NCBI GenBank assembly: GCA_963969495.1
Contig: OZ018326.1
Coordinates: 156,056,900-156,120,899, forward strand
Direction: 5' to 3'
DNA: 64,000 nt
Origin: Ceratothoa steindachneri
Taxonomy: Eukaryota > Arthropoda > Malacostraca > Isopoda > Cymothoidae
This document shows positions 52,721 through 64,000 of the stretch, one piece after another. The notes beneath the pieces are model-generated. The model saw only the letters and a list, made by a program, of their open reading frames with translations. It had not been told where the DNA came from and did not search any database. Position numbers and translations under genes: made by a program. The number at the start of each line of letters is the position of its first letter. The first letter of the stretch is position 1.

Positions 52721-53199
52721 CCCCGTCCGACCCCAGCTTAGCCTCTTCTTCTTTCAGACAGCCTGCATTTCTACCCTACTTCCTCACTTTCCCCACAACT
52801 CTCTCTGGTTGGCCTCTAATTTCACAGGGTAGACGCCGACCAGCTTCCTCTCACCCATCCATCCTAGATCGGGGGGGGGGTGGGGACAACGCCGCCTCAT
52901 ACTTGAGCTCCGGTTTGGGGTGGTAGGTTTTTAACAACCTGCTTAATCCACACCCACACCTTCCTCATATCCCCTTTCTTTCTCGTTTCACTATCCATTT
53001 TATGACGAGCCTAAGGTGGAGCCACCAGGCCACTAGGCAGGAGGAATGGCCTCAAATGGTGGCAGCTCGTCTGCGGGCTCGCATATTGAGCTTAGAAGGG
53101 GTCACCATATGTTCCTCCTTTCTTCCCTGACAAAAAACTTTGTGACCTGTGATGTTGAGGGGGGATGGCCACATGGACTACCCCCCACCCCCCCACCCG

Positions 53200-55010
53200 A
53201 GTTGGACATGTCCCCTGAGGCAACCAAGCCCCAAACGGTAGGACCTGTGCAAGGTCTTCTTCAGACGGCTCGGGTATCCAAGGCTTTACAAGAATAGGAG
53301 GGATCTCCTCCTCCGGCTGGTGCCCTTGTGACAGCCAGAATCTTCTCCATCTCAGAGAAGGATCTTGTTGAGGCCATTCCATATGGCTGGCGGAGGGGAG
53401 AAGCGGTTTCATTACCCGCCCTCCTCTCCTAAAAAGAAAAAGACGAAGAAGACTCGGGGCTCCTCTCCTTCCGCGGGGACGGACGGGGCCGCTACCGTTT
53501 CGGTAAGCGACCAAGCCAAGATTTGCACGTCCGGAGCCTTTGCTCCCCCGGGGGGGGGGGATTCCCAGACGAAGAACAAAACTGCACAGAGTGGAGCCTG
53601 GATTACGTCGGGGCCCCTCATTCAGAGGCTATTTGGTGTTATCGAACCCGCTGGCTTCAAGCGTTTCCTTGTTATTCGCTCCACTGATGGCAGCATGTTG
53701 GCTATGGGCAACATGATCCATCAGAGGAGAACTCTAGCTAGTGTGATTGGTAGAGAGGCGAAGGTGACCCGTTTCTCGGACGGGAGCCTTTTGGCAAATG
53801 AGTCGAATCACTCCGAGGCGGCCATGATTAGTTCCCTTGGACACTTGATGGCGCACTTTACCATGAACTTAGATAGCCCATCTGGGCTACGCAGCTTTTA
53901 AATTTTAAATGCACTATTCATTCATTACCATGAACTTTGTAAAAAGAGTAGTTTATGCGAGGGAACTCGTGGACTACTCCATAGATATCTCATTAGAGAT
54001 GGCCGACCATGGGGCTGTCAAGGGGAGCGAGTGATGAGAAAACAGGAAGGGGCCTCGAGACCCACCACTACACTTTGTCATGTTCGACTATGACAAGCTC
54101 CCTGAGTCCGTGCGTGCCGGTTGGTATCGATACCGCGAGAAGGCATTCGTCCCACTGCCGCGGAGGTGCTATTACTGTCACCGCTTCGGCCATACTAACC
54201 GCTCCTGTTGACGTGCAAATCGGGGTTACCAGAAGTCTCTTAAGTTGCTCCAAGGCTGCACACGATAAGTCCAAATCGTGTTTGGCCAAGTGTGTCAATT
54301 ACAGAGAGCCGCACCCCGCTTATTCGAAGCAATCCGGTGCCTATCTCCTTGAGAAGGAAATCATGGCCGTTCAAGCTCAGGCTCGTCTCATTTCGTGGGA
54401 CTAAGGACTTGATCCTGGCGCGCCCGGCGCTGCCTGGGACGTCCGATGCCTTAATGTTGAGAAAGACATCCTCTTCTCTTGGCCCATCCAGGCCTACGAG
54501 CACGGTCGTTTCCGCGCCCATTCAGAACCTTTCTGAGGGTTCTACCCACTCTGGGCGCTCCCCTGGTAGAGCTCACGGCACAAAGGGTTCACACACCCTG
54601 CCCCAGGGGCTTCCCTGATATAGCTAGCGGCACAAAGAGTTAACACCCAGCCCCGGCTAAAACCAGGGCTCCCCTTCTTTTCCCCATACACCCGCGCGCC
54701 TCCCCTGAGTCGTTAGACTCACAGGAGGCAACACCCCTGAATAGGGTCCTCAGGCTATCTTCGGCTCCTTCGCCCACGCCCAGTGGTAGGCTGGGTGGTT
54801 TGGAGACAGTGGATCCTCGAAAAGAGGGCCCCTCGCCTCTGAAGCCACCCTGCTCGCCTAAGGTTTCGAGGCAGATGGAGGAAAAGACTCGCATGTCGTG
54901 CCCAACCTCCTCCGATAAGTCCTCGAAGGCGAGAGCGCATTGTCCGGCCAACAGCGCCCGGAGTTCTGCCTCCGGGAAGCGTACGGCCATTCCCAAGGTC
55001 TGGAGGGCAT
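53200..55010 (+). pseudogene. ORF1 remnant of copy J
   Basis: The longest open part is 53365-53901. It runs without a break through the point where copy B changes frame (near 7684), showing that ORF1 of the family is one continuous frame: PPSSPKKKKTKKTRGSSPSA, then GPLIQRLFGVIEPAGFKRFL. Knuckles at about 54160-54330 have lost several Cys (TGA at about 54208). The basic Ser/Pro tail reaches about 55000. Confidence 0.75.
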
Positions 55011-55014
55011 ATAC

Positions 55015-58000
55015 CTTAAATAGAATTGCCGCGGACTCCGGCCAGCTGGGAAGAATTGCGAGGGCTCGTCTCTTCCCGTTCTCCTTTAGCTATCTTTTTG
55101 CAAGAGACCATGCTGGGCACGTGCCGCCTACCCACCCTCCCAAGGTATAAAGGTTTTGCGACATCACCACCACGGGATGGGGGCCGGGCGGGAGGATGCG
55201 CCATTTACACCCGGCATGATGTCTCTGTTCTCTTGGCTTTAGGTACCTCCTTTCAGGCAGTAGCTGTGCAGCTGCACTTTGATAGGAGGTATACTGTTAT
55301 TTCCTCGTACATTCCACCGTCATCCGACTTCGACGCGGGTGACTTCCGCCGCGTCGTGGCACGGTTATCGAGGCCCTTTCTCTTGCTCGGAGATCATTTT
55401 CCTGCCTCGATCTATCTTTGTGCTCTCCGGATGCACAGCCTGGGTTTTGGGTGGTCGATAACCTCCATGGTAGTGATCACTTTCCCATTTCAAATATCAT
55501 TTTCTGCCCACACCGGTAGTGCTTAGCGCGGGTGCGGTGGTCCGCATTTCAGGAAATGAATGATTTCTCTGTCTCAGTCAAGGAGTTTAGGTCGGTAGAT
55601 GAGGCCGTTGAGTTCTTCTTCGGCAACCTCATCGCCGTGGGCCTAGCTACTATTCCTAGAACGCCTGTCCGTTTTGCACGCCGACCGCTCCCATGCTGGT
55701 CAGCTAAGTGTGAGACGGCCCTCAAACAGATTCGCTATAAGCCCCGGCAGAACGATTTCACTGTCGCCGAATTTCGTCGATCTAGGGCTAGGTTCCGGTA
55801 TATTTCGAAGCACGCCCGCCGCTCTTCTTGGCGGGCATACGTGTCTTCACTTAACGGGAAAGACCCCTCTAGCAGAGGTGTGGAAGCGAGTCAAAAGGAT
55901 TCGGGGCAAGTTCTCGCAGGATCTCCCTCGCATTCTCCAGGATAATTGGACCGCAAACCCGGACTCCGCATCCGTGGCGGAATCGTTCGCGACCGCTCTC
56001 TCTGCATTCTCTACCCGGGATGCTGCTCCGCCCGCATTCACTGCGTGTCGTGATATCGCGGAATGCCGCCGACTCTACTTTACCTCGAGAGGAAGAGAAC
56101 CCTTCAACGACAGGTTTACTTTGACTGAGTTGCGTTCCGCTCTTGTTTCGTGCGCGGAAACCACCCCTGGTCCGGACGATGTCCCGTTTTGACACCTAAG
56201 TGAGCGAGGCATGGCTTTTCTGTTAGATTTGTTCAACAGGATCTGGGTAGAGTGTATCCTCCCAGATTCCTGGCGAATCGCTATTGTGCTCGCTTTTCGC
56301 AAACCGGGGAGAGATCACTCTACCCCAGCCGTTTTCGTCCCAATCTCTCTAACTTCTTGTGTGCGCAAGTTGATGGAGAAATTAGTAAATGTTACATTAG
56401 CTTTTTTTCTGGACAGTGGAGGCCATGTGTGTTCTGCACAGTGCGTCTTCAGCAAGTTCCACTTCACGTCGGATGCTCTGCTCCGACCTGAAAATGCTGT
56501 CTGCGAGGCCTTCCTTCGTAGACAGCACTACGCCACGGTGCTTTTCGATCTGGAGAAGGCCTATGATACCACATGGTGATATGGTATCCACATGATGGAG
56601 GCGAGGGGACGCCTCCCAATCTTTATATCTGAATTTTGGGGAGATCGCCGATTCCGCGTACGGGTGGGGGGAGCCCTCTCCGGCCCAAAGGAGCAGGAAG
56701 AGGGTGTCCCGCAGGGAAGTGTCCTCAGTGTCACACTCTTTGCCCTGAGCATCAACGGCATCACCTCGGTCCTGCCGGAAGATGTTCTCGCTACGCTCTA
56801 CGTGGACGACCTTTCGTTCTCTTTTGGCGAGGCCCAGATGCCAACTCTGCAGTTGTAGACTCCAACAGGCATTGAACTGCGTCTCTCGCTATACCAAATC
56901 GCACAGGCTTCGGTTTTCTTTGACTAAGACTAATGTAGTGCACTTTTGCCGCCATCCATGTCTCCATTATGACCCAGACTTATTTCTCAATGGGGTGCTC
57001 CTGAATGTGGTGGAATCGCACGGTTTCCTTTGTCTTGTATTTGACCGATGCCTCACCTCGGAGGCTCATATTCGCAGCCTTAGGGTCTCTTGTACCTGCA
57101 CATGGATATTCGTCGTTCCGTGACGTTCAGCGCGTGGGGTGATGATAGGGCTACTGTATTACTTTTTTATCGAGCTTTTGTTCGTTTGAAGCTCGACTAC
57201 GGATGCGAGTTTTATGCATCCACAGCCGAGCCCGCGAGCCCGGCGCCTCCCTCAGTCGCTAACAGCTCTCACTGCATCCGCAACTGATCTCGCCGAGAGA
57301 CGCGTCATACCCTAAGCTCTTTGGGTTTAGGGCTAGGAAACTCCTTCGAGAGCTAGGTATAGCTCTCGGCTCTCTGGCGCCCCGGTTCTGCCCAGGACGC
57401 TAGAACCGTCCCAGTGTATATGGATGGCTCCAAGTTTTAAGAGGCTGTCAGTTTCCACGCCGTATCTCCTCTGTTTGAAGTCAGCGCGGCTCTGCCATGA
57501 GCTGCGTCTGTCTTCACGGCCGAGCTGGTTGCAATACACCGCTTGGTACGGGAGATAACGCGACGTGCCCGGTTCGGAGACCGGATTGTGACTTATAGCC
57601 ACTCACAAAGCGCCCTGAGTGCTCTCGGGGCTTTGGAATCTCCGCATCTCTTGGTTCGCGATATCCGTTACGCCACGGTTTTGGCGTGTCGGGCGGATGT
57701 CGAGATTATCTTTTTCTGTGCTCCTGGACATGTAGGAATTGCGGGGAATGAGGACGCCAAAGAGTCCGCGAGGACTTATCGACCAAACCAGCGTTTCACT
57801 CTTCCTCACACCGATTACATGGCAGGAATAGGGGCAGCTCTCAGGTTGCTTGAGGTCGTCTCCGAATTGGACTCACTCGCGGACGCACCGCCATTTGATG
57901 GAGGGCTCGCCTGCGCCCTACTGCTAAATAGTGCGTTGTCCTCCAGACTGTTGTTGGGCACATTCTTGTTGAATGTCCCAGTCTGGGCGATCTTCGCGTG

Positions 58001-58075
58001 TCCCTTGTACTCGGGACGAGTTCGTGTACACTGACTTTTTGGTGGAGACCGGCCTCCTCCCCTTTATTTGACCGT
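55015..58075 (+). pseudogene. ORF2 remnant of copy J
   Basis: Endonuclease in several frames (GDFRRVVARLSRPFLLLGD at about 55335-55395, then a deletion of the GDLNGRHP block). RT: FDLEKAYDTTW (about 56545-56577) followed by a TGA, EEGVPQGSVLSVTL with intact PQGS (about 56697-56740), LYVDDLSFSFGE (56797-56833). RNase H: VYMDGS (about 57415, T to M), AELVAIH (about 57520), HSQSALSALGALES (about 57600), PGHVGIAGNED (about 57722). Ends near 58070. Deletions around 57225 and 57400. Dead. Confidence 0.8.
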
Positions 58076-58347
58076 TATTTTTAGTTTATCTTTTTGTAGG
58101 TTGCATGTTTCGTCGTTGGATGGAGGCGGGCCTACCCCCGACGTCGGAGCGCCTCTCCTTGCTTTGTTTTCTTCTTGTTATTTTTTTTAACGTTATTTGT
58201 TACTTACATATTTTTATTTGTTCTCTTGTTTTTTTGTTCCTCGCTTCTTAATATAGCCTAGTAGTAGGCTGTGTCGTGTACGGCGACTTATGCCTAAGAA
58301 GGCAGTCACCAGATGGGCTTCCCCCCAAAAGAAAAACAACAAAAAAA

Positions 58348-58359
58348 CTCTTTTTTTAA
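58348..58359. repeat. Right target-site duplication of copy J
   Basis: CTCTTTTTTTAA, matching 52710-52720 except for one extra T. Confidence 0.75.
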
Positions 58360-58908
58360 TTCCATCCACTTATTCTCTATGGGGTGGAGGTCTTAGTTTT
58401 GTGAATGGACAGTTCCAAACATTAATTTTAGATTTTCACTCACTGATGCAGACTAACCGTCATGATTGGATAAGGTACATGACCTCCTTTTCCATTTAAA
58501 GTTTTTAATTGTTATTTTCTTTCTCGCTTCTATGACTTACATTTCATCCACCAACCTCTCTCTACTCATCCTCCATCCATTGCAGAATTGACCAAAAGTT
58601 GTGAGAAAGAGGATGATAATAAAAAAAAAATGCAAAATACCATTTGGCAAAACAAATTTTACTTTCAAAATAAATTTACATTGTATTTGCAGGAGCAAAG
58701 CTTTCAACAATCCATACTCTTAGTAATGGCCTATGCAAACTACTCGGGTCCCTAAACTCTCTTAACCTTTCTCAGACAGCATGAAAATAATAGGTTCTCT
58801 TGGGCATGGCTCGTTCATGATTTATCAAACACCATTGGCATGTTTCATCTGAGTCCTCTCGCTCAAATTTGTTTATTGAGGTCTTATTAGGCGTTTTTCC
58901 ATTTGCAG
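58360..58908. other. CEP350 intron, no recognisable element
   Basis: AT-rich; ends TTTTTCCATTTGCAG (to 58908), a good acceptor. Nothing else seen. Confidence 0.6.
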
Positions 58909-61900
58909 GACTACGATTCTAAGAGATCTCAACATGAGCAAACCAAGAAATCCGACAGCAACCCCTTGCCCTTAAGGGTCGAGGCAGGGGTTCAGTGCAC
59001 TCCTCGTTCTGAGGAATTTGGTCGAAAAAGGGATGCTGTGATGTTTACTGGAGATTATCCGAACGCGGATAGACCATCAAAAGGTACAACGACCTCGAAG
59101 CGAAGCCGCAAAAGCAGCCGCCAGAAGGGGGCTCACTGCTCACATAGTGAGTCGGGTAGTTCTGCTATTAATCAGATCGTCAGTAGAGCATTGCAAGAAT
59201 GCCAAACGAAGCTAAAAGGTGCGGACAGTATTTTACTCTCTGGCTCGGAAGACGTTGAAACCACTTCTGATTCTTCTGAAATTAGTGTAAAATCTATTTC
59301 ATCCTCTCGTAAGGAGAAGATTGTTGCTCTTAGCGAAATGGCGCAAAGATTAGCCAAGACTATTGATCAAGAAGAGGCGGCGTTCGATAAAACAGTTCAA
59401 AATTTGCATCCCAAACTTACTCCCATAAAACCCACAACAAAGGCGAGCTCCGATGGCATTGCCTCTACGAATAACAAGCCCCTTTCCTTAGCTGAAATCA
59501 AAGCCATGTCGCTTGAAGAACTTGTGAATAGAATGATCTCCACTCTACCCAAGACGAATTCTAGAGAACATCCTCATAAGAAACCCAGGGTCGAAGCTCC
59601 CGTCGCTGACTCTGGTCGTATTTCCATTTGCCATCCAGTTGAAGAACCGAATTCGATATCACGTAAAATCAATGGTGAGCCGAGTGGAAGAAGTTATACG
59701 CATTTGTTAAAACCTTTGGAAGAGCCCTCTATCTGCACAAAAAAGCCTAAATCACAACTCAACTTTGGTTCTCAACTAATAGAAAACTCTCCTCTCTTGT
59801 CATTTAGACCCGATGATTCTCATCCAGTTAAAAGTCAGAAACCTGGTTCAGAGGTTAAGACTTTTTATTCCTCTTCGGAGATCCATGCTGCTACCATTAT
59901 CCAGACATACTTCCGAGGATTTCAGGTCAGGCGACAAACCTCACCTGAGCTCAAGGCCCGAATTCGCCGAAAAAAGTTTGAGAAGTTGCTCGCAATTAAT
60001 GCCCCTCCTTTAATTGAGCCTCCAATTTCTACTTTTCTACAGGTCAAAAGACCTATGGAAAAGCCCAAGGTTGCAGCTAATCTTGTTACATATCCCACGG
60101 ACTGGCATCGTTTGAGAGAAGATTTAGATAGAAAATCCAAAGTCGTGCTGCCTCCAGATCCAAAAGAAACAAGTGCTGCCCCTCTACCGGAATACGTCCG
60201 TCCTTTTTTTGATTTAAGGGAAACTGGCGATATAGAAGCATTCGTCGCCAGTTGTCCTCCCGATGAGATTCTAAGATGGACTAGAAACAACACTAAGTAC
60301 TCTTCAAATACGAGAAAGACGTCCTTCAAAATGAAAATTTCCCCAGAAGAGCATTCTAATTTGAACAGATCTGACAGTGAAATCGAATTGAGTTTGATTC
60401 CACAACCTCTGCAGGTATCAAAAGAAAGCCTTACATCTTGTAACAAGGAAACACAAACTGTTCCAAAAGTTGATTACAATTTGGATGTTGACTTAAATAA
60501 TCATTCGACTGAACATATTGAGTTGAAAAGTGAAGACACTGATGAGATGTGTCTGAAGCGTTTTCGCAACAAGGACCTCAGCCGCCAGAGCCGACCTCAT
60601 GGTACGGCACTCTCTATGTTGGAAAGTAAGGCTCCCTTGCGCGATCTTTCCGTAGCCTCCAATTCGGAAGCAGACCTGAAACGGTGTAAAAGTAACAATG
60701 ATTCGGTTCACTGTCTGGAAGAATTCCATAGAGCAAATAACAATTTGAATGGCATTACTAAAGATATGTCCACTTCTCATTCTTGTCTTGCAGAAACTTC
60801 TCAGGATGGTAGCTTCTCCGTGACCTCGCCATTTGATAGGGGATTCTCAGAGAAGTTCAGTAGCCAAAGTTCTGAGGAGTTTAAAAACATATCTTTCCTT
60901 CCCATTTCTTCTGAGTACAGTTCAAGTGCTATTTCAGTAGAAAAAGATGAAGACAGAACAATTTCTCATGCCACATTACCTCAAGAATATCAAATGAGTC
61001 CAGCCACCCTTAACATGAGAGTCACTGCAGAACTTGCTTATCAGGATACTCTCGGCAGTGCTCTAAATCACCTACAAGATTTGGAGAATCTTCGAGCTTT
61101 GTCGCAAATTCAGGAAAAGTCTTCTAATGTGTTTGGAGCTTTCACCTGTACTGCCGCCCGATGTAGCAGGCTGGATGAAGACCTCAAGAAAGCTCGAGAA
61201 GAGAATGATAAGTTGAAGCATGCTAAGCAAGAAGCTAAGAATGAGCGGATGTTCAGCTACAAGGAGGAGGTCGAACGCCTGGAAAGAGAAGCTCAGTCGA
61301 GAATCCTGCAATTCGAGCGTGAGATGAAGGAACGGGCCGAACGATTGATAGATTCCGTGACGAGAACGGCCTATCCCAGTGCCACAGCAGTATCAGTTAA
61401 TACAAGCTTTAATAAGATAAATAAATTGTCGCGACCGAATGTTAAAGAAAATAAATCTAAGGTGTCAGAACTTTCTTTTTTAGAATCTGATGTCGCATCT
61501 TCCTATACGCAAGAGTTCACAGAATTGTCTAACCACCAAGACTCATCCCAAGATAGAAGTGGTCAATTTACTCTAATGCAGTCTGGGGAAGAACATGAAG
61601 CGCATTCAGATACTCTTGAGAACTCTGAAAGCTTTGAAGATGCTAGCAAGAAAATCCAAACTGTTGCATCATCAATGCTTAAGAGCTCAACCATACAAGA
61701 AATCTCTGGTGATACCAACTTACCATCTTCTGCTCAATCTATTTCGGAGCTGGTGAAATCGCTCCCTTTTCAAGAACCAAAATCTATCGACAATGTTAGT
61801 CATAAAGCTTCATCCACCACTTCAGTAGCCGAAGTCTTGAGTGTTACAAGTGCTAATGAAGAATCTCTTATTTTATCTTCTTTGCCAAAAAATATAAAGA

Positions 61901-62754
61901 TAAGTGATAGTTTTACGCCTTGTCACTCTGCCGTTGACTGCAGTGAGAAAATAACTGATGTAACAATGTCATCCAATATCTCAGAAGAAATCTTGATTCC
62001 AACAAGTAAATCTGAGCAAGAAATAAATTCAGTTTCTGAAAGGCTAGTTTCAACTGACTGGAAGTCTGGTTTGGAAGATGATTGTGACGATGGACAAATA
62101 TTAAGCACTAAAATTCCATCCCCTTTTCATTCCTCACAAACTAATGCTGAGCTTGGTGCTATGGGAAAGCAGGGTGATCCATTCTCCCAAACTCCCAGTG
62201 AAAACTACAGTTTAGAACATTCCGCATCTACAACAAAAGATGACAGCAAAACTGTTACTGTCCATACCTCCATTGCCGAAATGATTGCCTCTTTCCCGAC
62301 CCAATCCTATACAACCCAGACGCTTTCCCTTGTTAGCCAATGTTCCTCATCGTCCAGTGTTTGCGAAACCAAGAATGGCCATGTGGCTCATGCCACCGGG
62401 CCAGAAGTCCATTCCGCTGTTATTCGATCAGTAGTCGATACTTCGGGTACTTACTCTGAATCATTCGAGCCTGATTCTGGAACCAGTGATACGTCAGAAC
62501 CTTCCCTTATCCGCTCGAAATTGCAGAAAACTATTATTGAAATTGACACTGTGTCGCAACAGAACACCTCCAATTCTGAAACAAGCAGAAAGGGAGATGC
62601 ACTTGATTTACTCTCGTCTGTCACCGCCAGTCAAACAGATACGCCCAAGAGTAATAAAGGAGGGGCATTGTTCTCTACTTTGACCTTACTCGAATCGCTC
62701 CAAAAGGAAGAAGAAATTAGGTTGCGTCACCAGATGGCCGTCTTCAAATTGCAT
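58909..62754 (+). CDS. CEP350: CEP350 homologue, very long coding exon
   Basis: 3,846 bp (1,282 codons) open without stop, phase 0 in and out, acceptor CATTTGCAG and donor CAT/GTAAGT. Most of it is Ser/Thr/Glu-rich and probably disordered. Features: an IQ-like motif AATIIQTYFRGFQVRRQ (about residue 328 of the exon, 59888-59938), a possible calmodulin or light-chain site; the block AELAYQDTLGSALNHLQDLE (about 61027-61086), resembling the CEP350 AELSYL.AI..S...L.D.E region; a coiled coil (about 61168-61345, EENDKLKHAKQEAKNERMFS and on); three related short motifs (SISELVKSL, TSVAEVLSV, TSIAEMIASF); and the end LLESLQKEEEIRLRHQMAVF, like the EEEMRAAHQ block of CEP350. More exons must follow to the right. 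The pieces of family similarity come in the right order, so I am fairly confident of CEP350. Confidence 0.8.
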
Positions 62755-62829
62755 GTAAGTTTGATATTTTCTTTTATGAAGGAAAAAAGTCCTTTTATTT
62801 TACTATAAGCGCCCACCTGTCTACATTGA

Positions 62830-64000
<1,171 letters not shown>

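Larger units (their letters stand above)
52721..58347 (+). mobile_element. I-like copy J, nearly full length, 5'-truncated in the UTR
   Basis: Starts about 60 bp inside the 5' UTR (CCCCGTCCGACCCCAGC), losing the 5' hairpins but keeping the right strand of the pseudoknot. 5' UTR to about 53095, then a deletion of the first part of ORF1. ORF1 53200 to about 55010, ORF2 to about 58070. The 3' UTR has the GC-rich module (about 58100-58160), hairpin 1 (58255-58270), hairpin 2 (58282-58310, one mismatch) and an A-rich tail to 58347. Duplications on both sides show it is a single retrotransposition event in the CEP350 intron. Many stops and frameshifts. Confidence 0.9.

Noticed and set aside
58903..58908. 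Start of the long ORF at 58903 as a gene start
   Set aside because: The first codon there is TTG inside a splice acceptor (TTTGCAG); the coding part starts at 58909 as an internal exon.

Overview
The window is animal genomic DNA, almost certainly from an arthropod or another invertebrate. It shows spliced exons with GT-AG borders, very long introns, and Tigger, Tc1, mariner, piggyBac, hAT, Penelope, Gypsy and several LINE families. It also carries an interstitial TTAGG run, the arthropod-type telomere motif. No bacterial genes, operons, rRNA, tRNA or CRISPR arrays were seen.

Host gene: one gene crosses most of the window on the + strand. Five exons (16271-16753, 23110-23286, 35027-35214, 51266-51373, 58909-62754) have matching splice phases (1/1, 1/1, 1/0, 0/0, 0/0). 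Together they encode about 1,600 residues of a protein that I identify as CEP350 (CAP350), a large centrosome and microtubule-anchoring protein. The start and end of the gene lie outside the window.

Transposons fill the introns and the upstream flank. The dominant family is one I-like non-LTR retrotransposon. Its 5' end is structured. ORF1 is gag-like with three CCHC knuckles. ORF2 has an AP endonuclease, an RT with YVDD, RNase H and a terminal CCHC. The 3' end has two hairpins and an A tail. More than a dozen copies or pieces are present, all on the + strand like the host gene, and all are broken. The best copy (B, 6221-13047) is essentially full length but carries frameshifts and a changed RT motif.

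Layout: 1-861, 3' ends of two I-like copies; 862-14130, a Tigger element (- strand) split by I-like copy A (1585-13823), itself split by copy B; 14.3-15.9 kb, Tc1, CR1-like and very old I-like pieces; 17.3-19.0 kb, a - strand LINE split by a mariner; 19.05-21.46 kb, I-like copy D with a hAT MITE; 23.5-24.8 kb, a pogo-like MITE and Tc1; 25.2-34.45 kb, I-like copies E and F, with F split by a - strand Penelope-like element that carries a mariner; 35.3-37.2 kb, Tc1 and - strand Gypsy; 37.2-41.1 kb, I-like copies G and H; 41.24-43.96 kb, piggyBac; 44.2-48.96 kb, I-like copies I1 and I2 with a second hAT MITE; 49-51.2 kb, a LINE piece, another hAT MITE and a palindromic mariner; 52.72-58.35 kb, I-like copy J; 62.8-64 kb, another LINE with a (TA)n tract.

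The most unusual signals are in the I-like family. A compact 5'-terminal RNA structure contains a hairpin and a pseudoknot supported by compensatory changes between copies. A double hairpin at the 3' end is also supported by compensatory changes. A 524-bp palindrome is built from two mariner 3' ends meeting at a TTAGG run. Two insertion junctions are identical and share a downstream private mutation, which points to copying of a nested structure between loci. Homology statements rest on family motifs recognised by eye; no search or folding program was run.
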